64,000 bases of DNA from Ifrita kowaldi (Eukaryota > Chordata > Aves > Passeriformes > Cinclosomatidae), in assembly GCA_013398055.1 (NCBI GenBank), contig VZRS01000476.1:1284430-1348429 (forward strand), written 5' to 3'. The notes below the pieces were generated by a model. It worked only from the letters and a program-made list of their open reading frames with translations, was not told the DNA's origin and ran no database searches. The number at the start of each line of letters is the position of its first letter. Position 1 is the stretch's first letter. Position numbers and translations under genes: made by a program. Positions 28,019 through 39,905 of the stretch are shown here, piece by piece.

Positions 28019-29427
28019 GGTTGCTGTCACGAATAGAGTGCACCTTTCTCAGCATTGCTCACCTGGACTCATTAAAGGTCACCAAATAATGCTATATTGT
28101 GGCAGGGGCAAGGGCAGCACCTTCTGAGTAAAAAACCTTCTGAGTATAAATCCTTTCAATAGCTGATGTGCATTTGATACACGGGCGATGCACAATTGTA
28201 AGGTCTTCAGCAGGGATCAAGAACATTTAAATCAATGAGTTTAATCAATTGGCACATATTCACAAGAAAAATTTCAAGAAGAGTGTGGCTTAGATATGAC
28301 ATTTTGCAATGCCCATCCCAGGTGGGGATTAGAACAAATACACCAGGATAATTACTACCTAATTAGAATATAAAGTTGTGACATTGTAGTCTGCACTCAG
28401 CCTGATAATACTAGAGATACAAAGCAAGCACCCACTTAATTATTTCAACACTTGGACAATACAGAGATGAAGAAACATTTTCTAGAACTGAGATTCATCT
28501 CAGTGGAAAATTCCACTTTTTTTTCCCCATTTATTTTTATTTTAAATCATCAGTATTCCAAATCAGGATTAATAGAAGTGGGGATTTCTGAGGCAAAAAT
28601 TAAAACAATTAAATGGGATTTCAAGTAAATTAAAGTATTGTGTATGATAAAACTATAGTTTTTATTTCAGATGATTTTAGCTTCAAGGAGCATACACACA
28701 AAATAAAAATGGCAGTACAAATCTAGAAACCTCATGCCACCTCATACCACCTTGCAATTGGTGTTTTTAGTGTAACAGGACACTGCTTCTCTTTCCCTCC
28801 TCACTGCTCCCCCCTACCACCAAATAAAAAGCAAAATCCAAAGCATCACTGAAATACTATTTTTCCACCAGGGAAATATGATTTTTTACCAAATGGCATT
28901 TTCCAGGAGAAAAGAACAGCATGAAAAAAACCCTTACTAAAGCTACTCCTGTGGCAATGCCAAGCAGTGTTCCAGGCTGTTTGTCAGACAGCTCTATTAG
29001 AACCTCCGACCCTCTGTCTCCTACCAACGTTATCACCTGTTAGAACAAACACAAAGCATGCTGCCTACCTTTTGCCTAGTTCATTCCCAGCTTTCTGCTT
29101 CCAGATGGGGCAAAATTACTGAAGCCATCTGGAAATATTATGATTATACATTTGCAGGAGGAAGTCTGGTGGTTCTTTCCATCGAATTCCTTCAGAACAG
29201 TTGATGAACTATTATTGTTTCTCTGTTCAAAGGTTACAAATGTGAGGGCTTTTTAGAGTACAGCAAGACAAATTCAGAACCACTCCAGACAGAAGTCCTG
29301 CCAAAAGTAACATCCACAGACTGAAAAATGTTCACTGCTCACCAGGAACAGAGCAGAGTCCATCCCAAACCAGTGTGACAGGCTGAGCAAGTAACCCAAC
29401 TTCTGTCACTCAAAACCCTGAGCTAGG
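28019..29427. other. Non-coding, no recognised gene or repeat
   Basis: AT-rich sequence between LTR copy 1 and the large CR1 fragment. No open frame of note and no repeat recognised. The last 100 bases may include unidentifiable CR1-derived sequence, because the low-coordinate edge of that element is uncertain. Confidence 0.6.
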
Positions 29428-31391
29428 CTGAAACCTATGGAACAGTGTCAAATGCTTTGCACAAGCTCAGGTAGGTGGTGTCAGTCACTCATTCCTCATC
29501 CACCAACACCTTTATCTCATCATAGAAGGCCACCAAATTTGTCAGGAATGATTTGCCCTTAGTGAAGCCATGTTAGCTGTCACAAATCACCTTCCAATTT
29601 TCCATGTGCCTCAGCATAGTTTCCAGGAGGATCTGCTCCATGATCTTGCCAGACACAGAGGTGAAACTGATGGGACTTTAGTTCCCTGGGTCTTCCTTAC
29701 ATCCCTTCTTAAAACAGGCGTTATGTTTCCCCTTTTCCAGTCTGTGGGAACTTAACTGGATTTCTCAGATACAACGGATAATGGCATAGGCACTACATCT
29801 GCCAGTTCTCTCAGAACATTTCTGTCAGATACATTTCATCAGATCTCATGGACTTGTGCACCTTCAAGTTCCTTAGATTGTCTCAAGCCCAATCTGCTTC
29901 TACAGCAGGTGGTTCCTCATTCTCCCAGTACACACTTTTCTCTTCTGCAATTTAGGCAGTGTGGCTGGAGCACTTGTCAGTGAAGACTGAGGCCGAAATG
30001 TCATTGAGTACCTCACACTTCTCCAAATCCCAGGTACAAGGCCTCCCATTTCTTTCCAGAGAGGGCCCACTCTTTCCCTTATCTTTCTTTCACAACCATT
30101 TATGTAGAAGCTTTTCTTGCTACCCTTGATGTCCTCTGATATCCCTGATCAGCTTTAATTCTACCACGGTTTTAGTTTTGCTAACTGAATAACGGGCTGC
30201 TCGGACAATCTCCCTGTATTTTTCCCAGGCTACCTGTCCTTGCTTCCACCCTCTAGAAACAGGCTTCCTTTTTGTGTTTGAGTTTGTCCAGGGGCATCTT
30301 GTTCATCCATGCAAGCCTCCAGGCATCTTTGCATAACTTTCTTTTTATTGGGATGTATTGATCCTGAGCTTGGAGGAGGTGATCCTGGAATAGTAATCGG
30401 CTTTTGTGGGTCCCTTTTCCCTCCAAGGCTTTATCCCTTAGTATTTTGCCAAGCAGATCCCTGAGGAAGCCAAAGCTTGCTTTCCTGAAGTCCCAAGTAG
30501 AGAGCTTGCTGTGCCTCCTCCCTGCTGCCCCAAGGATCTTGAATTCCATTATTTCATGGCCACTGCAGACTAGTCTGCCCTTGAGTTTCACCTCCTGCAT
30601 CAGCCTCTCCTTGTTGGTGAGATCAAGGCTACACATAGCATCTTTCCTTGCTGGCTCCTCTATCACTTGGAGAAGGAAATTATCAACAACACTTTCCAGG
30701 AACCTCTTGGATTGCTTATCTCCTGCCATGTTGACCCTCCTGTTAGGGTGGCTGAAGTTCCCCATAAGGAACAGGGCTTGTGAACGTGAGGATGCTCCTG
30801 TCTACCTGTAGAGACCCTCATCCACTCAGTTGTCCTGGTCAGGTGGCCTGTACCAGACCCCCACTGTAATGTCACCTGTCCCTTCCCGTCCTTTAATCGT
30901 GACCCAGAAGGTCTCAGTCAGCTCCTCATCCATCCCCAGGTGGAGCTCCATGCATTCCAGTTGGTCATTATCACAGGGGAGCCCATATATTCCTCACCTC
31001 CTCTGCCTGTCCTTCCTAAAGAGCCCATATCCTTCCATTCCAACACTCCAGTCATAGGAACCATCTGACCACTGATAACAACGAGGTCACAGCCCTGCAG
31101 TCTTCACACATCTCTAACTCCTCTTGTTTATTCCCCATGCTAACTGTGTTTGCACAGAGACATTTAACTTGGGCCCCTGATGTAGCCAACTTACTGACTG
31201 TAGAGACAGCAATTCCTTTGTCCTGTTCTTCAGGTGCTCCCCTGCTGACCTGTGATCCCTCACCAGACTCTGGGCATCTCCTGCTGGCACTGGTATCAAA
31301 CTGGTAGGAGTGGGATAGATTGTGGTTCCTCTTCCTCGGCAACCTTAGTTTGAAGTCCTCTTCACCAGCTGAGCAACCCTATGACGAAATA
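29428..31391 (-). mobile_element. CR1 LINE internal fragment (ORF2 endonuclease to start of reverse transcriptase)
   Basis: A roughly 2-kb minus-strand piece of the avian CR1 non-LTR retrotransposon. Reading on the minus strand: the segment before the endonuclease with SHSYQFDTSASRRCPESGEG (about 31324-31250); the endonuclease start with MGNKQEELE (about 31138); then the endonuclease-RT linker in a 170-codon frame (30253-30765) with SKRFLESVVDNFLLQVIEEP. Last comes the RT motif-A neighbourhood, CKAFDTV, near 29440-29460. ORF2 normally encodes an AP-type endonuclease plus reverse transcriptase that copies CR1 RNA into the genome. This copy is dead. It has frame breaks and stops, and the endonuclease GDFN motif reads GNFS at about 30762-30751. 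The sequence stops being recognisable just after RT motif A, so the catalytic YxDD region, RNA-binding part and 3' tail are missing. Losing the 3' rather than the 5' part is unusual for CR1 and suggests a later deletion. Confidence 0.9.
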
Positions 31392-33063
31392 CTGCAGCTC
31401 CTTCTCACCACAAAACATTATTATTCAGGTGCTTGTACTGTACAGCAACAGCTAATCTGCTGCAGATAAATCTCTCCATCTCTTCTGATTTTGAAAGGAC
31501 AGGCAAATGGATTTCTCCATACAGCTCCTCCTGTATTTAAGCCAGAAGAAGTCTTCTCAGACTGGTGGGGGCTAGTACAAACCTGCACCTTACTGTGGCA
31601 ATATGAGCTTCCCACCTTGTACATTGCTATTACTTAGAGCCTTACAGGAAATAATAAGAGTAGTTCTGGGTGGTTCTGCTGCCTATCAACAATTTAAAAT
31701 GTAAACATCTTCACTCCAGCACCTTTGCTTATGTCTATCATGAAGAGCACCTAATTGTCCCAGATTGCTACCAACCACCACCGGCACTTCAGAAAATAGA
31801 AATAACCTTAACCATAAATATGCTCAAGCATGCCACAAACTTACCGTAGCTTTTCAAATGTTGCCCTCATAGATAGCCCGGGGAAACCCAAGGAGAATGC
31901 CACAGCTCTTATCAGCTTGAATTCAGAGGGAAAGAACGGCAACAGGATGAAGCATGCACAGGCACATTAGGGGAGGAAACAAAGACCCTCCTTCTTGCCT
32001 CACTGGGATGTAGCAACTTCCAGTGATTGTAGCCCAGCCCTCCACCAAACTGGTTTGTGCCCTCGAGGGTATGCCAGGAAATTAAAGGCTTATCATGCAC
32101 TTCTGTTGTGGCAACATGCTTACATATAATTGTCAGCAATACATATGTTCAAAAGATATACACTGCATGAGTCTTTGTTACACAGATGTAAATAAAACAG
32201 CATGAATATAGAACTAAGAAGCCTTTCTCTCCAGGCACTCAGCCTCCTGGAAGGCTGTAAATATGCACTGTTAATGCATGGCTGTTCTACAAGAGTTTTC
32301 CTGGAAAAAAATCCCGTTAGAATGACACATATTCAAACCTTTCACAAAAGGAAAATATAAGCTTAAATTAAGAGCAGAAAAAAAAGGCAATTTAGATGGA
32401 GAGATAAAAAATTCTTCATAAGGAATACACACATGCAACTCCTTAAAAAAAATTTCCTATCTCTTGATCTTCATGAATTGTTTATAATTAACGTTCAGTT
32501 AATATATGGATTTTAATTACTATGAGACAATTGTGAAGACAACTTTTTAGCACAATAATATTCTCTCTTGGATCACTAACTCAGCTCCAGAAACTAAGGA
32601 GGTGAACTGAGTTCCTACCTTACTGCTTACAACAAGATGTGGAAACCCTTCTCCTAAGAACTCTTTTTGTCCACCAGGCCATGGTGTCACCATGACCTCT
32701 CATGCCACAGCTGCACTGAGACAGAAATCCTCATCCTTGCTCTTTTTTCCACATAAAATGAACTGAAAATACTGAGAACTAGAAACCACTTGCCCCGAGG
32801 AAGGACAGCTGCAGGGATCTCTGTACTGCACTTTGCAGAGTGGGGCTATGGTGGGTGATGGAGATGACCTGTGTTTGCTGTGGTCAGAGACAAATCACAG
32901 ATCCCTTGCAAATCAGCAATTTCCAAGTGTGCTGCTGTGTGTAAGGAGACTAACAACATTCAAATAATACCAAAAACCTATGCAAATCATATTGGCACCA
33001 CCAGACAGGCCTAACAGCCCTCCCTCCCTTGGTGTGTGACTTCTTACTGTGTTCCTTTGCCAT
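31392..33063. other. Non-coding, no recognised gene or repeat
   Basis: Nothing recognised. Open frames are under 80 codons. The first 250 bases next to the CR1 fragment do not match any CR1 part I can recall, so the element appears to end near 31.39 kb. Confidence 0.6.
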
Positions 33064-33168
33064 AAAATCATAGATTCATGGACTTGTTAAGGTTGGAAAA
33101 GATCTCTAAGATCATAGAGTCCAGTGGTTAACCCAGGACCACTGTGTTCACCACTAAACCGTGTAGTA
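33064..33168 (-). mobile_element. CR1 LINE 3'-end fragment
   Basis: A reverse-oriented CR1 tail. The plus strand reads AAAATCATAGATTCATGG, then GTTAAGGTTGGAAAAGATCT, CTAAGATCATAGAGTCCAG, GTTAACCCAGGACCACTGTG and CCACTAAACC. This is the reverse complement of the typical avian CR1 end, which finishes in ATTCTATGATT-type units. About 105 bases remain and nothing is coded. It differs in sequence from the 46240-46685 copy and so belongs to another subfamily. Confidence 0.85.
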
Positions 33169-34874
33169 TGCAACAGAATCATCTCCAAATCCAGAGCTGG
33201 CAAAATCCATTATCTGTACAGCTCCGTGCAAAGCAAAGCCCTGCAAGCATCACCCACCATTTATTTCTGCCAACACTGTACATCTCTGTGCCTTCCTTCC
33301 TTCTAGACTGGAAGTTAATTAAGCCTTTGGAAAATAGGAAGCAATTTACATAAAGTATTAATGCCTCTTGATGCAACAGTATTCAATATTTTATTCTTTG
33401 TTGCTTCACATCAATCAGAGTCTCTCAGATTTCAGAGGAATGTTTGCCCAGTCACTGTGTAAAGCCAAATATAAAAAAACCCTGCTCATTCCTTGACTGT
33501 AATTAATTATGTATTTATAAGCTCATAGTCTAGTGGATCACAGGTATTTTGCAAAAACCTAAAATATAAAAAAATCACTATAGACTACATTTTGCATGCA
33601 AAACTGGAAAATTCTACAATTTCTATCATCAGTTATAAAGATTAAAAAAAATTCTCCTAATCAAACAAAGGAGGTCTAAAGCCTTCCACAGTATTTCTCA
33701 TAAATGCAGTCAGGTTACTACTGTTACATATCACCTTATAAAACTGAGAGATACACAAAGACAGTTGCTCTTCAGCAAGTACTCTTTGCCAAAATGGACT
33801 TTCATTTTCTATTCCGTAATTAATTCATGTTTAGATATAGGAGTCTAGAGGCAAAACCTACACCTGAACACAATAGTGTATCAGCTACAGGTTTTATACT
33901 ACCATCCTTAAGAATTCACTGAGGAACTAAACATCATGTAATGATGAAATGACTTTGTCAAGGTTATGCAAAATGTGCCTGGCAGAAATGGGAATCACAC
34001 TTTTAATCACCAGAGCCTACTTAACCACAAAAGTCAAGCTTTCACTCTCTTGAATTTGGAAAAAAAAAGATAATCTAAATCAAAGTGTCTTCATAATCCA
34101 CTAGAAAGGTATAATATAATTGGATACTGAATAAATAAATCCCAGTTAACATGCAGTGATATGTCTATTTTGCCAATATTGACATAAGTCTTCTTTGCTA
34201 ATACTGACTGCTTCTTCTGTATTTTAATATTAATATATAACATTTTTTTTCAGATTTGCTGTATAATAACACCTTTCTCTGAAACTGGATCAATTTTTAA
34301 ATTTATTTTTAAAGTACTCCTTTCAAAGCCCATAATAAAAATTTATCTGAAATTTACTCCATCTCTTCCAAACTCAAAAATGTCAGCCTCTAATGCTATA
34401 AAGTCCAAGTCTAGTATCAATGCCTGGTTAATTTTAGTTTTGTGTATCCCACTTTTCAAGCCAAATGCTTCTAATGAGATTAAAAGGGGAAAAAACATCA
34501 ACTAAACAGAACAACTCACCTGGGCATCTTAGAAGATAATTTCAAATCCATATTAAAAGCTTTCCTGGGACAGTTCTAACACTGAGGAATAACATATTGG
34601 CCATGAGAGCCTGTAGTTTACTTTAGCCCTAGGATAATGAAAAAAGCAGAACAATAAATAAATGGTCATTTGTCTCCACTTTCACTAGTGTTGCATGGTA
34701 TGTTAAAACAATGTAAGCCTGAACTGTATAAACCTCCATCCCTCAAAAATTGTGAATGGTTTCTCTGTGCTGGAATGTTTCACTGATTCCTGCTAGGGGA
34801 TTTGCAAGGTTGAGTAGAAAAACAGAAATATCTTCTGTGCTTCTCATATGAGCATCACCATCTTTCTGAGGTAC
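33169..34874. other. Non-coding, no recognised gene or repeat
   Basis: AT-rich sequence with no recognised element. If the candidate exon at 34875-35039 is real, this would be the intron downstream of it on the minus strand. Confidence 0.55.
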
Positions 34875-35039
34875 CTTAGGAACCAGCAATGAGAGAGGAT
34901 CAAAATGGGCAATGGTTGCTGCAAGGTTTGTTTGAGCCCAAACAATCAGATCAAAATCTTCCTTGGTGTCATTGATGACAATAAATGTGTTGGTATTAGT
35001 TCCTTTCTTGGTCATCAATGTGAAAGGATCTTCATATAT
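34875..35039 (-). CDS. Candidate coding exon of an unidentified minus-strand gene
   Basis: I do not recognise the protein. On the minus strand a splice-acceptor-like TGTGTATTGTTTGCAG is followed by 165 bp (55 codons, phase 0 at both ends) and a possible donor AAG|GTACCT. The donor is weaker than the usual GTAAGT or GTGAGT. The translation begins IYEDPFTLMTKKGTNTNTF and continues through NDTKEDFDLIVWAQTN to HFDPLSLLVPK. It looks like soluble globular protein: balanced charge, alternating hydrophobics and no low complexity, unlike the Ser/Leu/Cys-rich chance frames elsewhere in the window. The frame stays open beyond the donor to 34743, so the exon could be longer or terminal. A candidate exon upstream (39682-39905, same strand) ends in the matching phase. 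A pseudogene or a chance frame cannot be excluded. Confidence 0.42.
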
Positions 35040-36196
35040 CTGCAAACAATACACAGCCATATTTAATGAGCTCTGGAACAGAAGGAGTCACTAGCCAGTA
35101 GGACTGGCTCTGCACTGGTTTAGTTCTATTAAAAGAAATAAATGTCAAAACAATACAAAACCTTCATGCTTGTCTCAGGAACTACATACACCTAAAAGCA
35201 GTGTGATTAGTCTTTGCTGTGAAAATACTACAATCACTCAGATCTGTCTAAATGATAAAAAGAGAAATTACTACTAGAAATAGAGACTTCAAATGATTTT
35301 TAACAACACCTATATTTAAACTCCAAAATAGCTAAACCATAAAGCATGTATTTCATAGTAAGCTCTGCAACTAAACAACACTTATTTCTTTAAACATCTA
35401 ACTATTTACCAGCCTACCAGGCCTTTAGGGCTATAACATTAAAATATAACTTACAATCTCAAAATCCAGCACAAGGAAATGTGAATTCTTGTTTACAGGA
35501 TGTTATAAGGCAACTTAAACCCATGTACCAAGATTATGCTTTAATCAAGACTAATCCCCCTTTCTGTTTTGGAGCAAACACATTCCCAGACCTCTGGTGG
35601 TTTAGGGCACGCCAGAGGATGTCCTAGGACAGATCAAAGCTTTGCCTGGCAGCAGCACAGGTGTTGCTGTAGGAGTCTGACCTGCCCCACAGTTGCTCCT
35701 GGGACACTCTGTGTTGTATGTCTCAAGTCAGACATAAGTTACTCTGTGTGACTATCTTAACCTCTTCACCCCAGCTGATGGTAATTATGTCATGGGATAC
35801 TCCAAGAGGAGGAAAATGAGTGTGAGGATTCACCCAAGCTCAGTAAATGTCCTTCCTTCTAGTCTCCCCAACTCCTATATGTGCAAATTACTCCCATTTA
35901 CAGCCTTCCTGTTTCAGTGGAAATCAGAGATGTTACTTGAATTAAGCAGTTTTCCACCAATCCCTACTTAACCTACTCACACCCAGTCTGCTACACAGAA
36001 CCTAAGGCAGCCTGTACTGACAATAAACTCCTCACTAGGCTTAGCACAGGTTTCTTTTGCCATACAATCATTCCTAAGACGAGTGATAGGTGAGCAGGTG
36101 TTGAATGGAGCCTCCAAGTGTTTCCAACTTAAAAGCCCTCATGGGAGGGGGGCACCTTTTAAACAACATAGAATCTAAAATTGAGAAAGCAATAAT
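35040..36196. other. Non-coding, no recognised gene or repeat
   Basis: Nothing recognised apart from the acceptor-side sequence of the candidate exon at its left edge. A slightly GC-richer part at 35.57-35.72 kb has a 60-codon plus-strand frame without family likeness. Confidence 0.55.
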
Positions 36197-36197
36197 T

Positions 36198-36340
36198 TGC
36201 CCTGAGATTAGCTCAGCTGGTCAGAGCAGAGTGCTCATAACACCAAGGTCATGGGTTCAATTCCTGGATGGGCAATTCTCTTAAGAGTTGCACTTGATGA
36301 TTGTTGTGGGTTTCTTCCAATTCAGAATATTCTGTGACTC
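36198..36340 (+). mobile_element. tRNA(Ile)-derived SINE with CR1-like tail (TguSINE1 type)
   Basis: The first about 77 bases (36198-36274) align by eye with a tRNA-Ile gene. The A box lies in TTAGCTCAGCTGG, the anticodon-arm region is GTGCTCATAACACC, the B box is GGTTCAATTCC at 36254-36264, and the closing stem is TGGGCAA. The next about 65 bases resemble a CR1 3' end: ACTTGATGATTGTTGTGGGT, then CCAATTCAGAATATTCTGTG. A tRNA head plus CR1 tail is the architecture of TguSINE1 from zebra finch, which is thought to be copied by CR1 machinery. The B box has A where tRNAs have G (GGTTCAA for GGTTCGA), as expected from CpG decay. It is not a working tRNA gene: the body continues into the SINE tail and the anticodon loop has drifted. 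Confidence 0.9.
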
Positions 36341-39300
36341 AGGTCTCTTGGGTGACTCTTCATCTCCTGTAGTGATGCAACAGCTCCTTGCTGCCACTGA
36401 CTGGAAGCTAACTATCAAATAAATTACATTTTTAATGTCACAGTAGTTATTCTTTGATTGTTCCTGGACACCAATTCACCATCGTACTGAAAAAACTGAG
36501 AATGCAATTTATAACCAGAGAATTGGCCAAGACAGCCTCACACAACCCCACCATTCACCTCTGGATCAGTGAAGTTAGAATGAGCAGCAATTCACATATT
36601 GTTTCTTTGCCTAAAATTCTTCCTACACAGGTAATTTTACCTTTCCTTAGACACCCTGCCTCTCTGCTGCCTTTGACACTCAACAATAAAAAAGCCTTGA
36701 CTTTAGGTGTTTGCCTTCTGTCATGTTGTGATGTTTCCTTCTAGATTTTGGGAGACATAAACCTTCACAAACCTTCACATGCCTTCTCGAAAACACTAGA
36801 AGCAATTTGGCACAACTGAACACAAATCCCTTCCCACAGTCAAACCTTGCCACCTCTCTGCTCCAGTGAGACAGAATTCACCCCAGCAGCTGATCCCACT
36901 TTCTGGAGCATAAAGGAGACCAACAGATGGAATGCTCCCACAAAATTTATCTCAAACAGCTCCTGAGAGCATTGGAGAGATCACCTGGGAGAGAGCAGCT
37001 TCTTTCCAAAGGAGGGCAGAGTAAGGAGCAGCGTAAATATAGGTCAGAAAAAATTCATCTCCCAAATCATCTTCCCCAGATCCCACTGCTCACTTTGTCC
37101 CGAAGCTGCAAGGTCCTGGGTGCTGTCAGCAACACATTCAGGCTGGACTTCCATCAATTCCTGCCTCACAACAGCACCCAGCTCTGGCAGGGACAGGATT
37201 GCCAGAGCCCTGCTCCTACCTCCACCCACATTTTAAAGCTAATGCCTGATTCAGAAAATAGTATTCCTCAAGAAGTGCCAGAAGGTTTATTTTTATGTGA
37301 TTATAGTTTTCTAAACTCCTTAAAATTCAAAAGTTGGAGCTAATTTCAACATTAATTGCCTAAATATTCAGCCAAATTGCTTCCCTGCTCCCAAGTGAGA
37401 GGGGAAAAAACCAGACTCATCTCAAGGTTTGCAAACATAATTGCTTTGGCATCCATAGCTGTGAAGTAGTGACAGCTCTTCACAACATCAAATTTACTTG
37501 AATATTCAAAAGTTAGACTTCAGGGATCACTGGAATTGATGTAGTTTTCCTTTTTTGGTTTTTTTTTCTTTTTGTGTTTGGCTCTTTATGAAGTAAGCTG
37601 GACTTTATACAAACTTTGCTCTAATAATAGTTACATAGAAAAATTACATCAACAAACATAGATAAGTCTATCTCATTAACAGAAGTTATTAGAAACTCAG
37701 AACAGCCCAGCAAGACTCAGATGCAGGAAGCAGGCTCATATTTACTTTTAGGTGCTTTTCTAAAACCAATTACCTTTCAAGTTCACTTCCATCCTCTAAA
37801 TATAATTTCTCTACCTTCCGAAACAGCTACGTGTGGTGCTTCCTCCCGATTTATTTAGCACTTGGCCATGAAAATATAAGAGCAAAAAATGCATGCAGCT
37901 TCTTTTGAACGGGATTTTAATTCCTAATTATATCCCTGTTAGAAAATATTCCTACATTAAATATGTATTAAACTCTCATTCATCCATTTGTATGTGACTT
38001 CTGTCAGTCATAAACACAACTATTTTTTCAGAGCAGTAAAAGCTGTAATGGTTGACAAGCACATAAAAACGGACCTTTTGTATACAGCTGCTCCACGTTT
38101 CTTCTTCAAAGAAGGAAAAGCGAAGAGTTTCTTTCTGCACAAAAATATACTGTAAACAGTGCCATTGTCTGACAATTTTGGCAGGTATAATTTTGTAAGA
38201 AAAGCAAAAGCCAACTGGAATATCTTAAAAGAAATCACAGAATCACAGGGCTGTTCTGCTATGTTGAAAACCTCACGATAATTCTGAGGCTGCTGTGCAT
38301 ATTTCCTACAGAAAACAAAAGGTGTGTATATATGCAAATTTATTTAATTCAAGTCCTAACCAATTAGCATCTCAGCTTCCACCTCCCTGCCTCTGGTTAA
38401 AGCACCACTTCTTTTCCCTAACCTACACTACACACACTTAACAAAGCTGTGGGTGCCTAATGTTCTCCCACTTGACATGTTGGAATCGTTTTTAACAGCT
38501 TAGTTTACAACTGGATGCCTGTAATTTCCTAGCATGTCCTGAGGCAGTTTCCTAAACTGTGTCATTATCTCGACAAGTCTTCAGGGATAGGGCTAAACAA
38601 GGTTTAAAATGTTATCTACAGGGCTCCTCCGGGGTTCCTAAAGAGTTTTTCTAGTTATTTGGGTGCTTAATATCAATGGGGGAAAGTGCTTTTATACTTT
38701 TTTATTTGGCATTATCTTTCTGCCACCATGTATTTTCCACAACTAACAAAGTTATTGCCCATTTTCATTTGGAGAAAACCAGCATTTTTTTTTTGTCACC
38801 TCTTGTATCTTCTAACAATTTCTATAATTAATTTCATAACACCACCTCCCACTGAACATTTTTTTCCCTGAGCACTTCCAAAATTGCTATTAGGAAGGCT
38901 CTTCTCCCTTATTATATATTTAAGCTTTCTAAAATATTACCTCCACTAAATTTTACAAGAGTACTGTAAAACATTTCAGAAGTGGAAAAAAAGTCAGTTT
39001 TGTCACATTAATTATACAAGTACTTCAAGTTTCCAGGAGTCATTTTTTCAATTTATTTTACTCTTATTCACCACCATGGTATTCAAAATGACAGCCATTA
39101 CATGTCTCACTGTCCCAGTAACAGGAAGAAATCTGCAACCACAAAAAATCCGTACACATTTTTTTCCTCCCCCTCCTTGAAAATGCACTGCAGAACTACT
39201 GTGAACAGCTGGGCATGAAAGGGAACTGGATGGGTTTTTGCAGTACAAACAGCTCAGCAGAGTTATTTTGTCTTCAATTTTTCTTCTTTACAAACTGATA

Positions 39301-39681
39301 AAAATGGGGATTGCATCTTTGACACATAGTACATGAACACTAAAAAAAAAGTGACTCCTGCTTCTGCTTTTGATTGATTTTGTGCATTTATTTCAAAATT
39401 ACAGGGTGAACCACAACTTTTGGCCAGACTTTTGGAACTTGGGGGAGAGTCTGGCCATTTAACATTAAAATCTGTCAAATTTTTGAAAATTATGATCAAG
39501 ATGTATTTTGGGGTTAGAATTCCAGAAGAAATAGAAATGCTGCTTTGAAAGACATCTGCAGTTACAGGTGTTCCTGTCTATTTGTTGGTTACACCAATGG
39601 GATTAGGTAGAACCCACTCTCATGTGGGATCATATGTTTAGGTCCTTATGTTTTTAAGGCATGACCATCAAATGCTTCAAC
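36341..39681. other. Non-coding, no recognised gene or repeat
   Basis: No element recognised. A 138-codon plus-strand frame at 36927-37343 has no family likeness and is taken as chance. The bases ATCACAGAATCACAGGGCTG near 38237 vaguely recall a CR1 end but the similarity does not extend. A hairpin-forming inverted repeat lies at 39421-39457. Confidence 0.55.
39421..39457. repeat. Short inverted repeat (10-bp perfect arms)
   Basis: TGGCCAGACT at 39421-39430 and its exact reverse complement AGTCTGGCCA at 39448-39457, separated by 17 bases. The stem could extend two more pairs, one of them a T-G wobble. No function is known; arms this short can arise by chance in 64 kb. Confidence 0.9.
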
Positions 39682-39905
39682 CTTCTCTATTGATGTGAAG
39701 GCTGAATATGTAATTGGATGACCATCCCAACAGAGATCCATCGAGGTAACAGAAGAAATAGACTCAAGGGCATTCTGCATTGTGTGGAGCCTGATGTGAG
39801 GCACCTGCTCTGGCTCACACAGGAACAGCCTCTTCAGACAAGGGTCAGCACTGATTTTTCTGAGTGGGTCCCGGAGCAGCATGAAGCCAGCTCCCAGACA
39901 CACCT
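39682..39905 (-). CDS. Candidate coding exon, unidentified minus-strand gene (weak)
   Basis: Not recognised. On the minus strand an acceptor-like CCATGCCCCCCACCCAG precedes 224 bp open in one frame, ending in a possible donor AAG|GTTGAA. The translation includes LRDPLRKISADPCLKRLF, CEPEQVPHIRLHTMQNALES and HPITYSAFTSIEK. It enters with two bases of a split codon and ends in phase 0, which fits the phase-0 start of the candidate exon at 34875-35039, 4.6 kb further along the minus strand. The plus strand of the same segment also has a 113-codon frame (39718-40059), so one of the two may simply shadow the other, or both may be chance in a GC-richer patch. Confidence 0.27.

Noticed and set aside
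36198..36274. Functional tRNA-Ile gene
   Set aside because: It has tRNA boxes but continues into a CR1-like SINE tail and has a drifted anticodon loop and B box. It is a SINE head, not a tRNA gene.
36927..37343. 138-codon plus-strand frame
   Set aside because: No recognised motif; an opposite-strand frame overlaps it; no convincing splice sites seen.
38235..38280. Possible CR1 tail (ATCACAGAATCACAGGGCTG)
   Set aside because: Only about 15-20 bases resemble a CR1 terminus; the downstream sequence does not follow CR1. Too little to call.
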